A stretch of 64,000 nucleotides of DNA from Bauldia sp. (GCA_026126065.1 JAHCJY010000005.1:251058-315057), one strand, 5' to 3'; shown: positions 26,002-35,550, numbered from the stretch's first letter. The notes: generated by a model not told the origin, from the letters alone. Numbers and translations: made by a program.

Positions 26002-28179
26002 CTACGGCGCCGGCGCGGTCACGGGCGGCGGCGTGGTCTCGGTGGCTGGCGTGCCGGCGGGCGGTTCGGCAGTCATCGTGATGCCGAGGAGCTCGAGGAT
26101 CTCGGTCGGCGCCCGGGTGATCGTGTCGATGATCGCCGCGAACGGTACCGGCTCGGCCGGCGCAACGTCGAGCGTCAATGTGCCCGGCGTCCTGAGGAAC
26201 TGCTGCAGCGCCGGCGAGATCCGGGCCGCGAGGTCGCGGTCCATCATCACGCCGAGGAGGAATGGCAGCCCGCGGATGAACTCGTCGCGGTACTGCGCGG
26301 CCGGCGTGTTCGTGCCCTCCGCCGTCCAGGCGAACAGGCGGTCGGCGACGGTCTCGTCGGTCACCAGCACCTGGGCGCCGCCGAGGCGGAGCTGCTCCGG
26401 CGCCAGCGCGGCCATCGCATCCGGGTTCTCCAGCATCTCGCGGGTCACGCCGACGACCGCAAGGTTGGCGCGGATCGAACCGGCGCCCTGGAGCGCGAGG
26501 TACAGATCGTTCAGCGCCAGCGTCTCGGTTGCCTCGTTCCAGCCGATGTCGACCGTGAAGTCGCCCTTGGCCTCTGAGTAGCCGAGCTGCATCAGCAGCC
26601 GGCTGAACTCGTCGTCGAGGAGCGTCAGCGGGGCGGCGAAGCCCTGGACTTCGAGCCGGTAGCCGGTCGGCGTCGGACCGACATAGCCACCAAAGAGGAT
26701 CTGGGCCCGATCGACCGCGAAGGGAATCTCGCCCGGAGCGCCGAACTCGAATCCGGCAAGGTCGAGGTAGCCGACCGTCGGCACGACGGCGAGCGGATTG
26801 ACCTCCTCGCCGTCGACGCCGGCCCGGATGGCTCCGCGAAGCGTATCGTGCGGCGGCATGATGATGTCGCCGATCGCGAAGGACTCGACGCGGAGGGCGC
26901 CGAGATCCTCGAGGATGATGTCGACATCGGCGAATCCGAATTCGCCGAGCCCGTCGATGGACAGGTCGTCGATGTGGAAGTCGCCGATATGGAAGCGCGC
27001 GACGTCGCGCGTGTAGATGTCGAGACCCTCGATTGCGAAGTGGCCGAGCTGGTACGGCGTGACGAGATCCAGCATCCGGTCCGCCGCCATCTCCTCCACC
27101 TGCGCGGGCGGAAGATCCGTGCCGATGAGGAGCATGTCGAGGAAGTCGCCGAGCGGCTGATCGGCCTGGCGGAGACGGAAATCGTCGATGACGATGGCCC
27201 GGATCCGCATCTGGACGTCGGGCGCCTCGACGATGATGCCGCGGTACGAGGCGTGGGCGAGCAGCGTCCGCCACTCGCCGTCGCCTGCGCCATCGCGATA
27301 GGCGTCGTCGTCGAAGACGTGGGTGAGGGCGTTGAGGTCGATGTCGCTCGACTGGACCGAGGTGACCGACATGCGGAAGAGGCCGTCGGGCGAGGGCGAT
27401 TCGAGGAACACCGGACCCGCAGTCACCGACGCGACGCGCCCCTGGTCGACGCCGACCACGAGATAGTTGTTGTAGGACACCACGCTGTTAAGGCCGCCGG
27501 CATCCTGCGCCATCTCGATGCGGCCGATCGCCAGGCGGTCGAGCGAGGCGCCCGCGGCAAGCGCGTAGATGTCGACCATCGACGAGAACGGTCGCTCGGG
27601 ATCGAACATGACGCCTGTCTCAGGCACGGTCAGGTTCGACATCGAGACGTTGAAGATCTCCGTCACCGAATCGTCGGCACGGGTCACGATGTGGTCGATC
27701 GCGAACGAGGCGATGGCAAAGCTCGTCGGCGGCAGTTCGCGGTAGCCGCCAATGGTGATGGTGTTGAACTGGACGCCGCCATCGGTCGCCGGGTCGTATA
27801 CCGTGAGGCCGGTGATCGTGACCGTGTCACCGGTTGCGGTGATGTCCGCATAGTCGGCGCTGAGCGTCGGGTTGTCCGCGGTGAGCGCGTCGATCCAGTC
27901 ATCGATGATCGTCTGGATCGGATGCACCGGTGCGGGGCGCGGACGCGTCACCGGCACCGCGGGGGCCGTCGGCGCGGGTGTGGTGGTGGCCGGTGCGGCC
28001 GGGGCCACGGTCGGTGGCGCCGCCGGCGTCGTGACCGGCGCGGGCGTTGCCGGCTCAGGCTTGACGACGGCTGGTTCGGGCGCTGGCGCCGGAACGACGG
28101 GCTGGGCGTAGGCGGCCATGCCGCCGACAGCGGCTATTGCGATCATCGCCGCGGTTGTGCCGCCGATCAGTCTCTTCAT
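26002..28179 (-). CDS. Exported protein of unknown function (725 aa), paralog of the next gene
   Basis: The product starts with a signal peptide (MKRLIGGTTAAMIAIAAVGG, then AYAQP), placed five bases after GGAGG, so the ATG ending 28179 is well supported. A Pro/Ala/Thr-rich linker of about 60 residues follows. The rest is a long periplasmic part rich in repeating beta-like patterns such as DTVTITGLTVYDP and FAIGDIIMPP, with many short F/L-x-I-x-D-I/L strands. It shares two blocks with the neighbouring 28252-29391 product: the mature N-terminus (GDTVTITGLTVYDP against GEVVTITNLVVSDP) and the C-terminus (LRTPGTLTLDVAPAEPVP against LRNPRALTVVATPPEPVP). I do not recognise the family. The repeated strands suggest a fibrous or lipid-groove-like periplasmic protein, but this is inference. 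Confidence 0.8.
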   Translation of the reverse strand: MKRLIGGTTAAMIAIAAVGGMAAYAQPVVPAPAPEPAVVKPEPATPAPVTTPAAPPTVAPAAPATTTPAPTAPAVPVTRPRPAPVHPIQTIIDDWIDALTADNPTLSADYADITATGDTVTITGLTVYDPATDGGVQFNTITIGGYRELPPTSFAIASFAIDHIVTRADDSVTEIFNVSMSNLTVPETGVMFDPERPFSSMVDIYALAAGASLDRLAIGRIEMAQDAGGLNSVVSYNNYLVVGVDQGRVASVTAGPVFLESPSPDGLFRMSVTSVQSSDIDLNALTHVFDDDAYRDGAGDGEWRTLLAHASYRGIIVEAPDVQMRIRAIVIDDFRLRQADQPLGDFLDMLLIGTDLPPAQVEEMAADRMLDLVTPYQLGHFAIEGLDIYTRDVARFHIGDFHIDDLSIDGLGEFGFADVDIILEDLGALRVESFAIGDIIMPPHDTLRGAIRAGVDGEEVNPLAVVPTVGYLDLAGFEFGAPGEIPFAVDRAQILFGGYVGPTPTGYRLEVQGFAAPLTLLDDEFSRLLMQLGYSEAKGDFTVDIGWNEATETLALNDLYLALQGAGSIRANLAVVGVTREMLENPDAMAALAPEQLRLGGAQVLVTDETVADRLFAWTAEGTNTPAAQYRDEFIRGLPFLLGVMMDRDLAARISPALQQFLRTPGTLTLDVAPAEPVPFAAIIDTITRAPTEILELLGITMTAEPPAGTPATETTPPPVTAPAP

Positions 28180-28251
28180 CACATCCTCCGCCGTACCGGG
28201 AGCGCCTGATTGGCCCCAGGATCGCGGCGCCCGCAAGGCGCCGCGCATGGG

Positions 28252-29391
28252 TCAATCGTTGGCAGTTACGACAATATTAAGGAGGCTCGGGACGATCGTC
28301 GGCGCCGTGAGCAGGAGGCCGATCACTTCCATGAGCGGAACCGGCTCCGGCGGCGTGGCCACGACGGTAAGGGCGCGGGGGTTGCGCAGGAAGGCGCCCA
28401 CCGCCTGGCCGACCTGCTGCTCGAGCGTCGGGTTCTCGAGTGTGCGAAGGAAGATCTGGAACGCTGCCGCAAGGCCGAAGGCGACGTCCTGCGGCTGGAG
28501 GTTCGTCAGTTCCGCCTGCTCGCGAAGGAATGCCTCGATCGCACCGCCATTCTCGAACCGGATCGTGACGTTGTTGACCATCGCGGCCGCGAGGATCTCC
28601 TCGGGGCCACCCGGCTCCTGCAACTGGCCGAACGCGACGCCGGTGATGACGCCGGCGACGTCGATGTGGCCGAAATCGCGGATGTTGATGCCGACCGACT
28701 CGATGTTGAGCGTGTCGTTGGGCGAATCGTAATTGCCGGCGACGTTGAAATCCATGAACAGCGTCTCGAAGCCGAGGTCGCGGATGACCTGGATCGGCTG
28801 CGAGTTGTCACCGAGGCTGAGCGGGACCTCGACACCGTTGAGCGAGACAGCGACGGAATAGGGAACGCCGTCCTGCACCTGGGTAAGATGCATCTCCATC
28901 CGCTCGATCACGAGCGGGTTCGCCTGCGGTGGCTCGAACCGAAGGCCCGTCGCGATCATGTCGCTGACCGGAATCGGCGGTGAATCCTCGGCATCGAGGT
29001 CGGCCACCGGCGGGATCACGATGTTGGCGAGTTCGACATTCTCGAAGCGCAGCGTGTTGGCAAGGTCGGTCATGCTGCCGTTCCGCAGCACCATCAGCTG
29101 CGCGGTGAAGCCGCCCGCCTCGATCTCGACCGGATTGGTGACGATGATCTCGGCTATCGTCGCCTCGATCCCGTTGGGCGGGTCCGACACGACGAGATTG
29201 GTGATCGTCACCACCTCGCCGACCGCCGTGGCCGTCTCGTAGGTGGCGGTCCGCGTCGCGTCGACGAGCGCCGCCACGATCTCGTCGGCGATCGCCACCG
29301 GATCGGCCGCGACCGCCGGACCGGCAAGGAAGGCGAGCGGGAGTGCGCCAATGACGATCTTTCGCCAGGCTGCGCCGGTCGGGACGAGCAT
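28252..29391 (-). CDS. Exported protein of unknown function (379 aa), paralog of the neighbouring gene
   Basis: ATG ending 29391 follows GGAGG by six bases and opens a signal peptide (WRKIVIGALPLAFLAGPAVA, then AD). The mature protein is acidic, mostly predicted beta, with repeated xI-x-N/D-x-V/I strands, and has no cysteines or catalytic motif I can name. It is about half the length of its paralog at 26002-28179 and lacks the Pro/Ala linker; the two share N- and C-terminal blocks. They are cotranscribed leftward with 72 bases between them, which fits a tandem duplication whose products may work together in the cell envelope. Function unknown. Confidence 0.8.
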   Translation of the reverse strand: MLVPTGAAWRKIVIGALPLAFLAGPAVAADPVAIADEIVAALVDATRTATYETATAVGEVVTITNLVVSDPPNGIEATIAEIIVTNPVEIEAGGFTAQLMVLRNGSMTDLANTLRFENVELANIVIPPVADLDAEDSPPIPVSDMIATGLRFEPPQANPLVIERMEMHLTQVQDGVPYSVAVSLNGVEVPLSLGDNSQPIQVIRDLGFETLFMDFNVAGNYDSPNDTLNIESVGINIRDFGHIDVAGVITGVAFGQLQEPGGPEEILAAAMVNNVTIRFENGGAIEAFLREQAELTNLQPQDVAFGLAAAFQIFLRTLENPTLEQQVGQAVGAFLRNPRALTVVATPPEPVPLMEVIGLLLTAPTIVPSLLNIVVTAND

Positions 29392-30152
29392 GAATTTCCT
29401 CCAGGGGATCTGGGCGCCGGCCACGGCGCACGCAAACAGCGCGATTGGCGCAGTTTGGTTGCACATTGGCGGCCATTTTTGACGGAGGCAAGGCGGACGC
29501 CCGGTCACGAAGGCTTGCGCGACGGTGCAGTCTGGCGCGGAGGGAACATGTTGTCCGCCGGTGGCGATGTCGCCCCGCCGTCGAGCGACTGCTGTCGAAC
29601 ATCCAGTCTGGCAGACATCGGCGCCACCGAAGCGGGTCGCCGAAGAGCGTGTGCGCTTGATGGCACTGCCGTCGAAGGAGCGCCTCGCCGTCCCCTCGGG
29701 GCGAGGGAACGTCGCGCCGACCATGCTTCACACGCTCGCAGGCCGGGACCCATGAGGCCGCAATCACGATCACAGGGTGACAATGGGCCGGGCCTTCGCC
29801 GGGCGTGCCGACGGTGATAGAACGTCCTTCTACACTCACCGGTGCGGGCAACCGGATCGATGGTCCACGAACCTGCTCCCGGAGGTCGGCGCGATGACAG
29901 GACGCGCCCCTCGAAACTAGACCGCCATTCTAATCCGCCGCGATTCACCAGCTAGAACGTCGTCCTACCACAGCGATAGAACATCGTTCTGTCATCCGCC
30001 GGTCGCATTTCGCTGGACAAATCGATCGCAATCCTAACCATTCAGTGACGGTTGCTGGCGTAGCTGGCACTTCTGTGTAACGCGAATACTGCGCTTACCG
30101 GCGCATGATTCGAATGCCTCAGATCACGTCCCATCACCAAGCGGAGATGACA
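29392..30152. other. 760-base intergenic region with an operator array
   Basis: The region separates the divergent exported-protein gene and the H1-like gene. Frames in it have irregular composition and none looks coding. The left half (29392-29810) shows nothing recognisable beyond short C/G-rich hairpins such as CCCCTCGGGGCGAGGG near 29695. The right half holds the four palindromic sites listed separately. Confidence 0.6.
29818..29991. promoter_or_regulatory. Array of four 15-bp palindromic sites, consensus TAGAAC-N3-GTTCTA
   Basis: Four sites share a dyad: 29818-29832 TAGAACGTCCTTCTA, 29918-29932 TAGACCGCCATTCTA, 29953-29967 TAGAACGTCGTCCTA and 29977-29991 TAGAACATCGTTCTG. Start-to-start distances are 100, 35 and 24 bases. 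Each half is close to TAGAAC. This looks like a cooperative operator for a dimeric regulator. The nearest start codon downstream is the H1-like gene at 30153, about 160 bases away; the exported-protein start at 29391 is over 420 bases away. The dyad resembles the Irr ICE motif (TTTAGAA-N3-TTCTAAA), but the spacing differs by two bases, so I do not assign it to Irr. Confidence 0.6.
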
Positions 30153-30542
30153 ATGGCTGGTGTGAAGAAGGCGGCCCCCGCCAAGAAGACAACGATGAAG
30201 GCCGCTGCTCCGGCCAAGACTGCGGCGAAGCCTGCTGCCAAGGCCGCGCCGAAGGCTGCTGCCAAGCCTGCCACGAAGGCAGCTCCGAAGGCCGCCGCCA
30301 AGGCTCCGGCGAAGGCCGCTGCCAAGCCGGCCGCGAAGGCCGCGCCGAAGGCTGCCGCCAAGCCTGCCGCGAAGGCGGCTCCGAAGGCCGCCGCCAAGGC
30401 TCCGGCGAAGGCCGCTGCCAAGCCTGCCGCGAAGGCGGCTCCGAAGGCTGCCGCCAAGGCTCCGGCCAAGGCGGCCGCGAAACCGACCGCCAGCAAGGCA
30501 GCGCCGAAGAAGCCCACCGCTTCGGCATCGCCCAAGGCGTAG
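30153..30542 (+). CDS. Histone-H1-like Ala/Lys/Pro-rich protein
   Basis: A 129-residue, extremely basic low-complexity protein made almost wholly of Ala, Lys and Pro in repeats such as KAAPKAAAKAPAKAAAKPA. This is the composition of bacterial H1-like and AlgP/HimP-like proteins, which bind DNA non-specifically and condense or bridge it. No globular domain is present. The ATG at 30153 (MAGVKKAAPAKK) sits six bases after GGAG; an ATG at 30147 is too close to it. The underlying DNA is a tandem repeat, so the length is likely to vary between strains. A strong terminator follows. The operator array upstream suggests regulated expression, perhaps by growth phase or stress. Confidence 0.8.
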   Translation: MAGVKKAAPAKKTTMKAAAPAKTAAKPAAKAAPKAAAKPATKAAPKAAAKAPAKAAAKPAAKAAPKAAAKPAAKAAPKAAAKAPAKAAAKPAAKAAPKAAAKAPAKAAAKPTASKAAPKKPTASASPKA

Positions 30543-30591
30543 AACCGAGTTCGGGTCGCGCGCCTGGCGCCGCGCCCCGTATCGCGAATAC

Positions 30592-30629
30592 AGAAGAGCC
30601 GCGGATCGCATCCGCGGCTCTTCTGTTTT
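30592..30629 (+). terminator. Intrinsic terminator of the H1-like gene
   Basis: AGAAGAGCCGCGGAT (30592-30606) pairs perfectly with 30610-30624 around a three-base CGC loop, followed by GTTTTG. The 15-bp stem is the strongest hairpin in the window. It lies between the convergent H1-like gene and nrdJ and can also stop leftward transcription. Confidence 0.85.
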
Positions 30630-30689
30630 GAACGGGGGGCTTTCCGGGAGACCGGCGCCGCGCAGGCGGCGGCGCCGCAATAGCCCTGA

Positions 30690-33600
30690 CTAGCTGCAGC
30701 CCGTGGTGCCGCCGCAGGTGTCGCACTTGAGGCAGGTGCCGTTGCGCACGAGCGTGAAGTTGCCGCACTCGGGGCAGGACTCGCCGACATAGCCCTTCAT
30801 CCGGGCGATCGCGATCCGGGAGTCGTCCGCGGCCGCCTTGGTGCTCGCCGCCGAGGATGCGCGGATTGGCCGGGTTTCGACCGTCTCGACGATGGCGGCC
30901 TGGACGGCTTCCACCCGGATCGTCTCGGTGACCTGCGTGCGCATCTCCACGGGCTCCGCTTTCCGGAGCGCTGCCCCTCCGGCCGAAGCGTAGCCGCGAC
31001 CGCCAGCCGCGGCGCTCATCGAGGTCCCGCCGCCGGCCGTCCGGGGGCCGCCGGCGGTGCCCGCGCCCCTGGCGTCGACAAGGCCGAGCCTGACCGGCCG
31101 GCCGCGGGTCAGGCCGTGGCTGACGACCGCCTCGGGCGGCGTGCGCGAGCCGTGGTCGGCGCTGCCGATCGCGGTCGAGCCGCCTTCCTCGGGCACGACG
31201 TGGGCGAGGTCGTTCCGGCCGAGATAAGAGATCGCGAGCTCCCGGAAGATATAGTCGAGGATCGACGTCGCGTTCTTGATCGCGTCATTGCCCATCACGA
31301 TGCCGGCCGGCTCGAACCGCGTGAAGGTGAAGGCCTCGACATATTCCTCCAGCGGCACGCCGTACTGGAGGCCGAGCGAGATCGCGATGGCGAAATTGTT
31401 CATCAGCGACCGGAACGCGGCGCCTTCCTTGTGCATGTCGAGGAAGATCTCGCCGATACGGCCGTCCTCGTATTCGCCGGTCTTGAGGTAGATCTTGTGG
31501 CCGCCGACGATCGCCTTCTGGGTGTAGCCCTTGCGGCGGTTCGGCAGTTTCTCGCGCTCGCGGACGGCGTATTCCACCACGCGCTCGACGATCCGCTCGG
31601 CCATCTGCTCGGCCTTCTTCATCATCGGCTTGGCGGTCAGTTCGGCCACCGCGTCGTCGGTGTCGTCGTCATTGTCGGCGATGAGCTGGGCGTTGAGCGG
31701 CTGCGACAGCTTCGAGCCGTCGCGGTAGAGGGCGTTGGCCTTCAGCGCCAGCTTCCACGACAGCATGTAGGCGTTCTTGCAGTCCTCCACCGTCGCGTCG
31801 TTCGGCATGTTGATGGTCTTGGAGATCGCGCCCGAGATGAAGGGCTGCGCGGCGGCCATCATCAGGATGTGGCTCTCGGTCGACAGCGCGCGCTTGCCGA
31901 TCCGGCCGCACGGCGAGGCGCAGTCGAACACCGGCAGGTGCTCGGCCTTGAGGCCCGGCGCGCCCTCGAGGGTCATGGCGCCGCAGCAGTAGATGTTGGC
32001 CGCCTCGATGTCGGCCCGGGAGAAGCCGATCGCCGGCAGGATCTCGAACGCCGGGTCGTTGAGCTGCTCGGCGGTGAGGCCGAGCACGTCCATGCAGAAC
32101 GGCTCGCCGAGCGACCACTTGTTGATCGCGAACTTGATGTCGAACGCCTGCTTGAGGCCGGCCTCGAGCGCGACGAGCTTCTCCCTGGTGAAGCCCTTCG
32201 CGGCCAGCGTCTCGTGGTTCACGCCCGGCGCGCCCACGAGGGTGCCGTAGCCGACGGCGTAGTCGACGATCTTCCCCGCGGCATCGGCCGAGTAGCCGAG
32301 GGCGTCGAGCGCCTCCGGCACCGCGCGGTTGATGATCTTGAAGTAGCCGCCGCCGGCGAGCTTCTTGAACTTCACCAGCGCGAAGTCGGGCTCGATGCCG
32401 GTCGTGTCGCAATCCATCACGAGGCCGATCGTGCCGGTCGGCGCGATGACGCTCGCCTGGGCATTGCGGAAGCCGTACACCGTGCCGAGACGGACGACGT
32501 CGCGCCACGACGCAACGGCCGCCTCGACCAGTGCCTTGTCGGTGCAGGCCGCGTGGTCGAGCGGGACGGGGAGGGTGGCAAGGCCGTCATAGCCCGACGT
32601 CGCGCCCTCCGCCGCGAGGCGGTGGTTGTTCATGACGCGCAGCATGGCGTCGCGGTTCGCGTCATAACCCGGGAACGGGCCGAGTTCGGCCGCCATCTCG
32701 GCCGACGTGGCATAGGAGGTGCCCGTCATCAGCGCGGTGATCGCACCGCAGAGCGCGCGGCCCTCGGCGGAGTCGTACGGGATGCCCGAGGTCATCAGGA
32801 GGCCGCCGATATTGGCAAAACCGAGCCCGAGCGTCCGGTACTTGTAGGACAGCTCCGCGATCCTCTTCGACGGGAACTGCGCCATCATCACCGAGATTTC
32901 GAGGACGACGGTCCACAGCCGCGAGGCGTGCGCGAAGCTGTCGACGTCGAACGCGCCGTCGGCGCCGCGGAACTGGATGAGGTTCAGCGAGGCGAGGTTG
33001 CACGCCGTGTCGTCGAGGAACATGTACTCCGAGCACGGATTGGAGGCGCGGATCGGCCCCTCGGCCGGGCAGGTGTGCCAGTCGTTGATCGTCGAGTGGT
33101 ACTGGATGCCGGGATCGGCCGAGGCCCAGGCCGCGTAGCCGACCTGCTCCCACAGTTCATTGGCCTTGAGTGTCTTCGTCACCTTGCCGGTGATGCGCGC
33201 GGTGAGGTTCCAGTCGCCGTCGTTCTCGACCGTGCGGAGGAACTCGTCGGTTACGCGGACGGAGTTGTTCGAGTTCTGGCCGGAGACGGTGAGATAGGCC
33301 TCGGAATCCCAGTCGGTGTTGAACACCGGGAACTCCATGTCGGTGTAGCCCTGGCGCGCGAACTGGATCACGCGCTGGACGTAGTTGAGCGGCACCTGTG
33401 CCTTCTTGGCGGCCTTGATCTCGCGCTTCAGCGCCGGGTTCTTGTTCGGGTCGAAGCAGGCGTCGTCCTGGCCGTCGCAGTTCACGCACGCCTTCAGGAC
33501 CGCCCGAAGATGCTGCGAGACGATTTTTGAGCCGGTGACGAGGGCGGCGACCTTCTGCTCCTCCTTCACCTTCCAGTTGATGTAGAGTTCGATGTCCGGA

Positions 33601-34460
33601 TGATCGATGTCGACCACGACCATCTTCGCCGCGCGGCGCGTCGTGCCGCCGGACTTGATCGCGCCCGCCGCGCGGTCGCCGATCTTGAGGAAGCTCATCA
33701 GGCCGGACGATTTTCCGCCGCCCGACAGCCGCTCGCCCTCGCCGCGCAGCGACGAGAAGTTGGAGCCGGTGCCCGAGCCATACTTGAACAGGCGCGCCTC
33801 GCGCACCCACAGGTCCATGATGCCGCCCTCGTTCACGAGGTCGTCGGCGATCGACTGGATGAAGCAGGCGTGCGGCTGCGGCCGCTCGTAGGCTGACTCC
33901 GAAGCGTGGACGATGCCCGTCTCGTGGTCGACATAGTAATGGCCCTGGCTCGGGCCATCGATGCCATAGGCCCAGTGGAGGCCGGTGTTGAACCACTGCG
34001 GGCTGTTCGGCGCCGCCATCTGCGCGGCGAGCATGTAGCGCATCTCGTCGAAGAAGGCGGAGGCGTCTTCCTCGGTCGTGAAGTAGCCGCCCTTCCAGCC
34101 CCAATAGGTCCACGCGCCGGCCATGCGGTCGAACACCTGGCGGGCGTCGGTTTCGGCGACTGTGCGCTCCTCCTTCGGCATGCGGTCGAGCGCGGCCTGG
34201 TCGGGCACGGAGCGCCACAGCCAGGAGGGCACGGTCGATTCCTCGAAGCGGGTCAGCTTCGCGGGGATGCCGGCCTTGCGGAAATATTTCTGGGCGATGA
34301 TGTCGGCCGCCACCTGGCTCCACGACTCCGGCACCTGGATGCCGTCGAGCTTGAAGACCGTCGAGCCGTCGGGGTTGCGAATCTCGCTCTTGGTCGCGCG
34401 GAACGGAATGCTCGCGTACGGCGACTCGCTCGACTTCGTGTAGCGACGATTGATCTGCAT
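30690..34460 (-). CDS. nrdJ: Adenosylcobalamin-dependent (class II) ribonucleotide reductase
   Basis: NrdJ reduces ribonucleotides to deoxyribonucleotides using vitamin B12 and works with or without oxygen. The 1256-residue protein matches the long alphaproteobacterial form. An active-site loop region is visible at [20 protein letters not shown], followed by barrel strands with [19 protein letters not shown]. The C-terminus has a Cys-rich zinc-ribbon-like end, [18 protein letters not shown] followed by [10 protein letters not shown], which includes the redox-shuttle cysteines. ATG ending 34460 ([15 protein letters not shown]) is chosen; upstream frame extension overlaps the promoter. Two NrdR-type boxes precede it, so repression by NrdR is likely. 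Confidence 0.97.
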   Translation of the reverse strand: MQINRRYTKSSESPYASIPFRATKSEIRNPDGSTVFKLDGIQVPESWSQVAADIIAQKYFRKAGIPAKLTRFEESTVPSWLWRSVPDQAALDRMPKEERTVAETDARQVFDRMAGAWTYWGWKGGYFTTEEDASAFFDEMRYMLAAQMAAPNSPQWFNTGLHWAYGIDGPSQGHYYVDHETGIVHASESAYERPQPHACFIQSIADDLVNEGGIMDLWVREARLFKYGSGTGSNFSSLRGEGERLSGGGKSSGLMSFLKIGDRAAGAIKSGGTTRRAAKMVVVDIDHPDIELYINWKVKEEQKVAALVTGSKIVSQHLRAVLKACVNCDGQDDACFDPNKNPALKREIKAAKKAQVPLNYVQRVIQFARQGYTDMEFPVFNTDWDSEAYLTVSGQNSNNSVRVTDEFLRTVENDGDWNLTARITGKVTKTLKANELWEQVGYAAWASADPGIQYHSTINDWHTCPAEGPIRASNPCSEYMFLDDTACNLASLNLIQFRGADGAFDVDSFAHASRLWTVVLEISVMMAQFPSKRIAELSYKYRTLGLGFANIGGLLMTSGIPYDSAEGRALCGAITALMTGTSYATSAEMAAELGPFPGYDANRDAMLRVMNNHRLAAEGATSGYDGLATLPVPLDHAACTDKALVEAAVASWRDVVRLGTVYGFRNAQASVIAPTGTIGLVMDCDTTGIEPDFALVKFKKLAGGGYFKIINRAVPEALDALGYSADAAGKIVDYAVGYGTLVGAPGVNHETLAAKGFTREKLVALEAGLKQAFDIKFAINKWSLGEPFCMDVLGLTAEQLNDPAFEILPAIGFSRADIEAANIYCCGAMTLEGAPGLKAEHLPVFDCASPCGRIGKRALSTESHILMMAAAQPFISGAISKTINMPNDATVEDCKNAYMLSWKLALKANALYRDGSKLSQPLNAQLIADNDDDTDDAVAELTAKPMMKKAEQMAERIVERVVEYAVREREKLPNRRKGYTQKAIVGGHKIYLKTGEYEDGRIGEIFLDMHKEGAAFRSLMNNFAIAISLGLQYGVPLEEYVEAFTFTRFEPAGIVMGNDAIKNATSILDYIFRELAISYLGRNDLAHVVPEEGGSTAIGSADHGSRTPPEAVVSHGLTRGRPVRLGLVDARGAGTAGGPRTAGGGTSMSAAAGGRGYASAGGAALRKAEPVEMRTQVTETIRVEAVQAAIVETVETRPIRASSAASTKAAADDSRIAIARMKGYVGESCPECGNFTLVRNGTCLKCDTCGGTTGCS

Positions 34461-34553
34461 GGCCTTGCCCGAACCCTTTGAGGCGGAGGGGCCAGTGATC
34501 ATGGACCCCGACCGCTCCGTTGTGAACCCGCGCCATTCGCCCGGGCCGTGATC

Positions 34554-34598
34554 ACACCATATATGGTGTTTACGAGCGGTAAACACCACAAACAGTGG
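34554..34598 (-). promoter_or_regulatory. NrdR boxes and overlapping dyad in the nrdJ promoter
   Basis: ACACCATATATGGTGT at 34554-34569 is a perfect palindrome matching the NrdR box consensus (ACACWATATATWGTGT). A second, weaker box, ACACCACAAACAGTGG, lies at 34583-34598, 29 bases further on, near the three-turn spacing usual for NrdR pairs. Between them is a third perfect dyad: GGTGTTTAC (34565-34573), five bases, GTAAACACC (34579-34587), sharing half of each box. The TATATG within the first box is a likely -10. NrdR represses nrd genes when dATP is high. Confidence 0.8.
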
Positions 34599-34849
34599 AT
34601 CAGGGACGAAGATTCCACAGGCACCGACAACGCATCGGAAGCCATGGGAATCCTGCGATTTCCGGGGATCGCGCCGACAATGAGGCGCGGACGCAAACTA
34701 TGCCGTCAGGCTAGACCGAGTCGCGTTTTAGTCAATCACGCCACTTCCGTCACAAGGCTGTCGTACCCGCGATCCACCGGCCGCGCGCGATTCGCCAATC
34801 GCCGATTGACGGCAACCGGTTGTGCCACCCGGAACCGAATCGGACGCAG
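34599..34849. other. Upstream part of the nrdJ promoter region, no gene
   Basis: About 250 bases between the nrdJ operator and the end of the LuxR-VOC gene. It is slightly less GC-rich, with no coding frame, no stable hairpin and no repeat that I can see. Confidence 0.4.
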
Positions 34850-35479
34850 CTAAGCCTTTGGCCTGGTTCGCTCCATCAACGCCGTGAGGTGTCCGTCCGG
34901 ATCGCGGAAGAACACCATCCACTCCTCGGACCCGTCAGGGTGGCGGTGGATCATGTGCGGCGCCCCCTCGAAGGCGACGCCGCGGGCGACGAGTTCGGCA
35001 TGCCAGGCCTGGATGTCGTCGGTCCGGAGATAGAGGAGCGACTGCGGCTTCACGGTGCCATCCTCGGGCGGCGTCAGGAACAGCCGCGTCCCGCCGCAAT
35101 CGAAGAACGCGAGATTGCCGAAGGTGAAGAGATGCGGCAGGCCGAGAATGTCGCGGTAGAACCGCTCCGATCGCGGCGTGTCGGCGACTTCGCGGGCGAT
35201 CTGGCCGATGGGGCCGAGCGGAGTCAGGGGCATGGGGTCGGACCTTTCGCGAAGCGGGCTGCCGGCGGGCACGCCCGGCCACCCGCGGATGGCGGCGCGG
35301 TCATCCGCTTCGAGCTTCGACAGGATGTTGGCGATGTGGAATTTCACCGCGTCGACGCTCGTCTCGCGGAGCTCGGCGATCCGGCGATTCGGGAGGCCGT
35401 GCCGCACGAGGTTCAGTACCTGCCATTCGGCCGGCGTCAGCACATCTGGGTAGGGCGGTCGGCCGCGCGGCTCCGTCAT
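34850..35479 (-). CDS. Fusion of a LuxR-type helix-turn-helix with a VOC/glyoxalase domain
   Basis: A 209-residue protein in two parts. Residues about 12-70 are a LuxR C-terminal-type helix-turn-helix (LTPAEWQVLNLVRHGLPNRR, then VKFHIANILSKL). Residues about 85-205 are a vicinal-oxygen-chelate fold (IGQIAREVADTPRSERFYRD and FRDPDGHLTALMER), with the Glu/His positions of the glyoxalase family. The VOC part may bind a small ligand or metal and control the DNA-binding part, or the fusion may regulate its own substrate pathway; neither is shown. There is a methionine at the start of the VOC part (MPLTPLGPIG), so a separate VOC product is conceivable. It lies alone between repeats and the nrdJ promoter. 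Confidence 0.85.
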   Translation of the reverse strand: MTEPRGRPPYPDVLTPAEWQVLNLVRHGLPNRRIAELRETSVDAVKFHIANILSKLEADDRAAIRGWPGVPAGSPLRERSDPMPLTPLGPIGQIAREVADTPRSERFYRDILGLPHLFTFGNLAFFDCGGTRLFLTPPEDGTVKPQSLLYLRTDDIQAWHAELVARGVAFEGAPHMIHRHPDGSEEWMVFFRDPDGHLTALMERTRPKA

Positions 35480-35550
35480 GTGCGGAGGTTAGCCGAGGCG
35501 GGGGCGATTTACGCTCCCCCCGAGCCCGCGGTCCCGGTTAAAGACCTTGC

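Noticed and set aside
29392..29810. Several frames of 60-150 codons in the long gap
   Set aside because: They overlap on both strands, lack ribosome sites and have no protein-like composition.
29818..29991. Irr ICE boxes
   Set aside because: The half-site TAGAA is shared, but the spacer between halves is five bases rather than the three of the ICE consensus, in all four sites.
30153..30542. A CRISPR-like or satellite array
   Set aside because: The repeat units are in frame, lack spacers of constant length and encode an Ala/Lys/Pro protein with a start site and terminator.
31116..33530. An 804-codon frame antisense to nrdJ
   Set aside because: It mirrors the codon bias of nrdJ and has no protein-like motif or plausible start.
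34461..34849. A cobalamin riboswitch upstream of nrdJ
   Set aside because: No B12-box-like sequence or matching fold was seen; NrdR boxes explain the control, and NrdJ uses rather than makes or imports B12.
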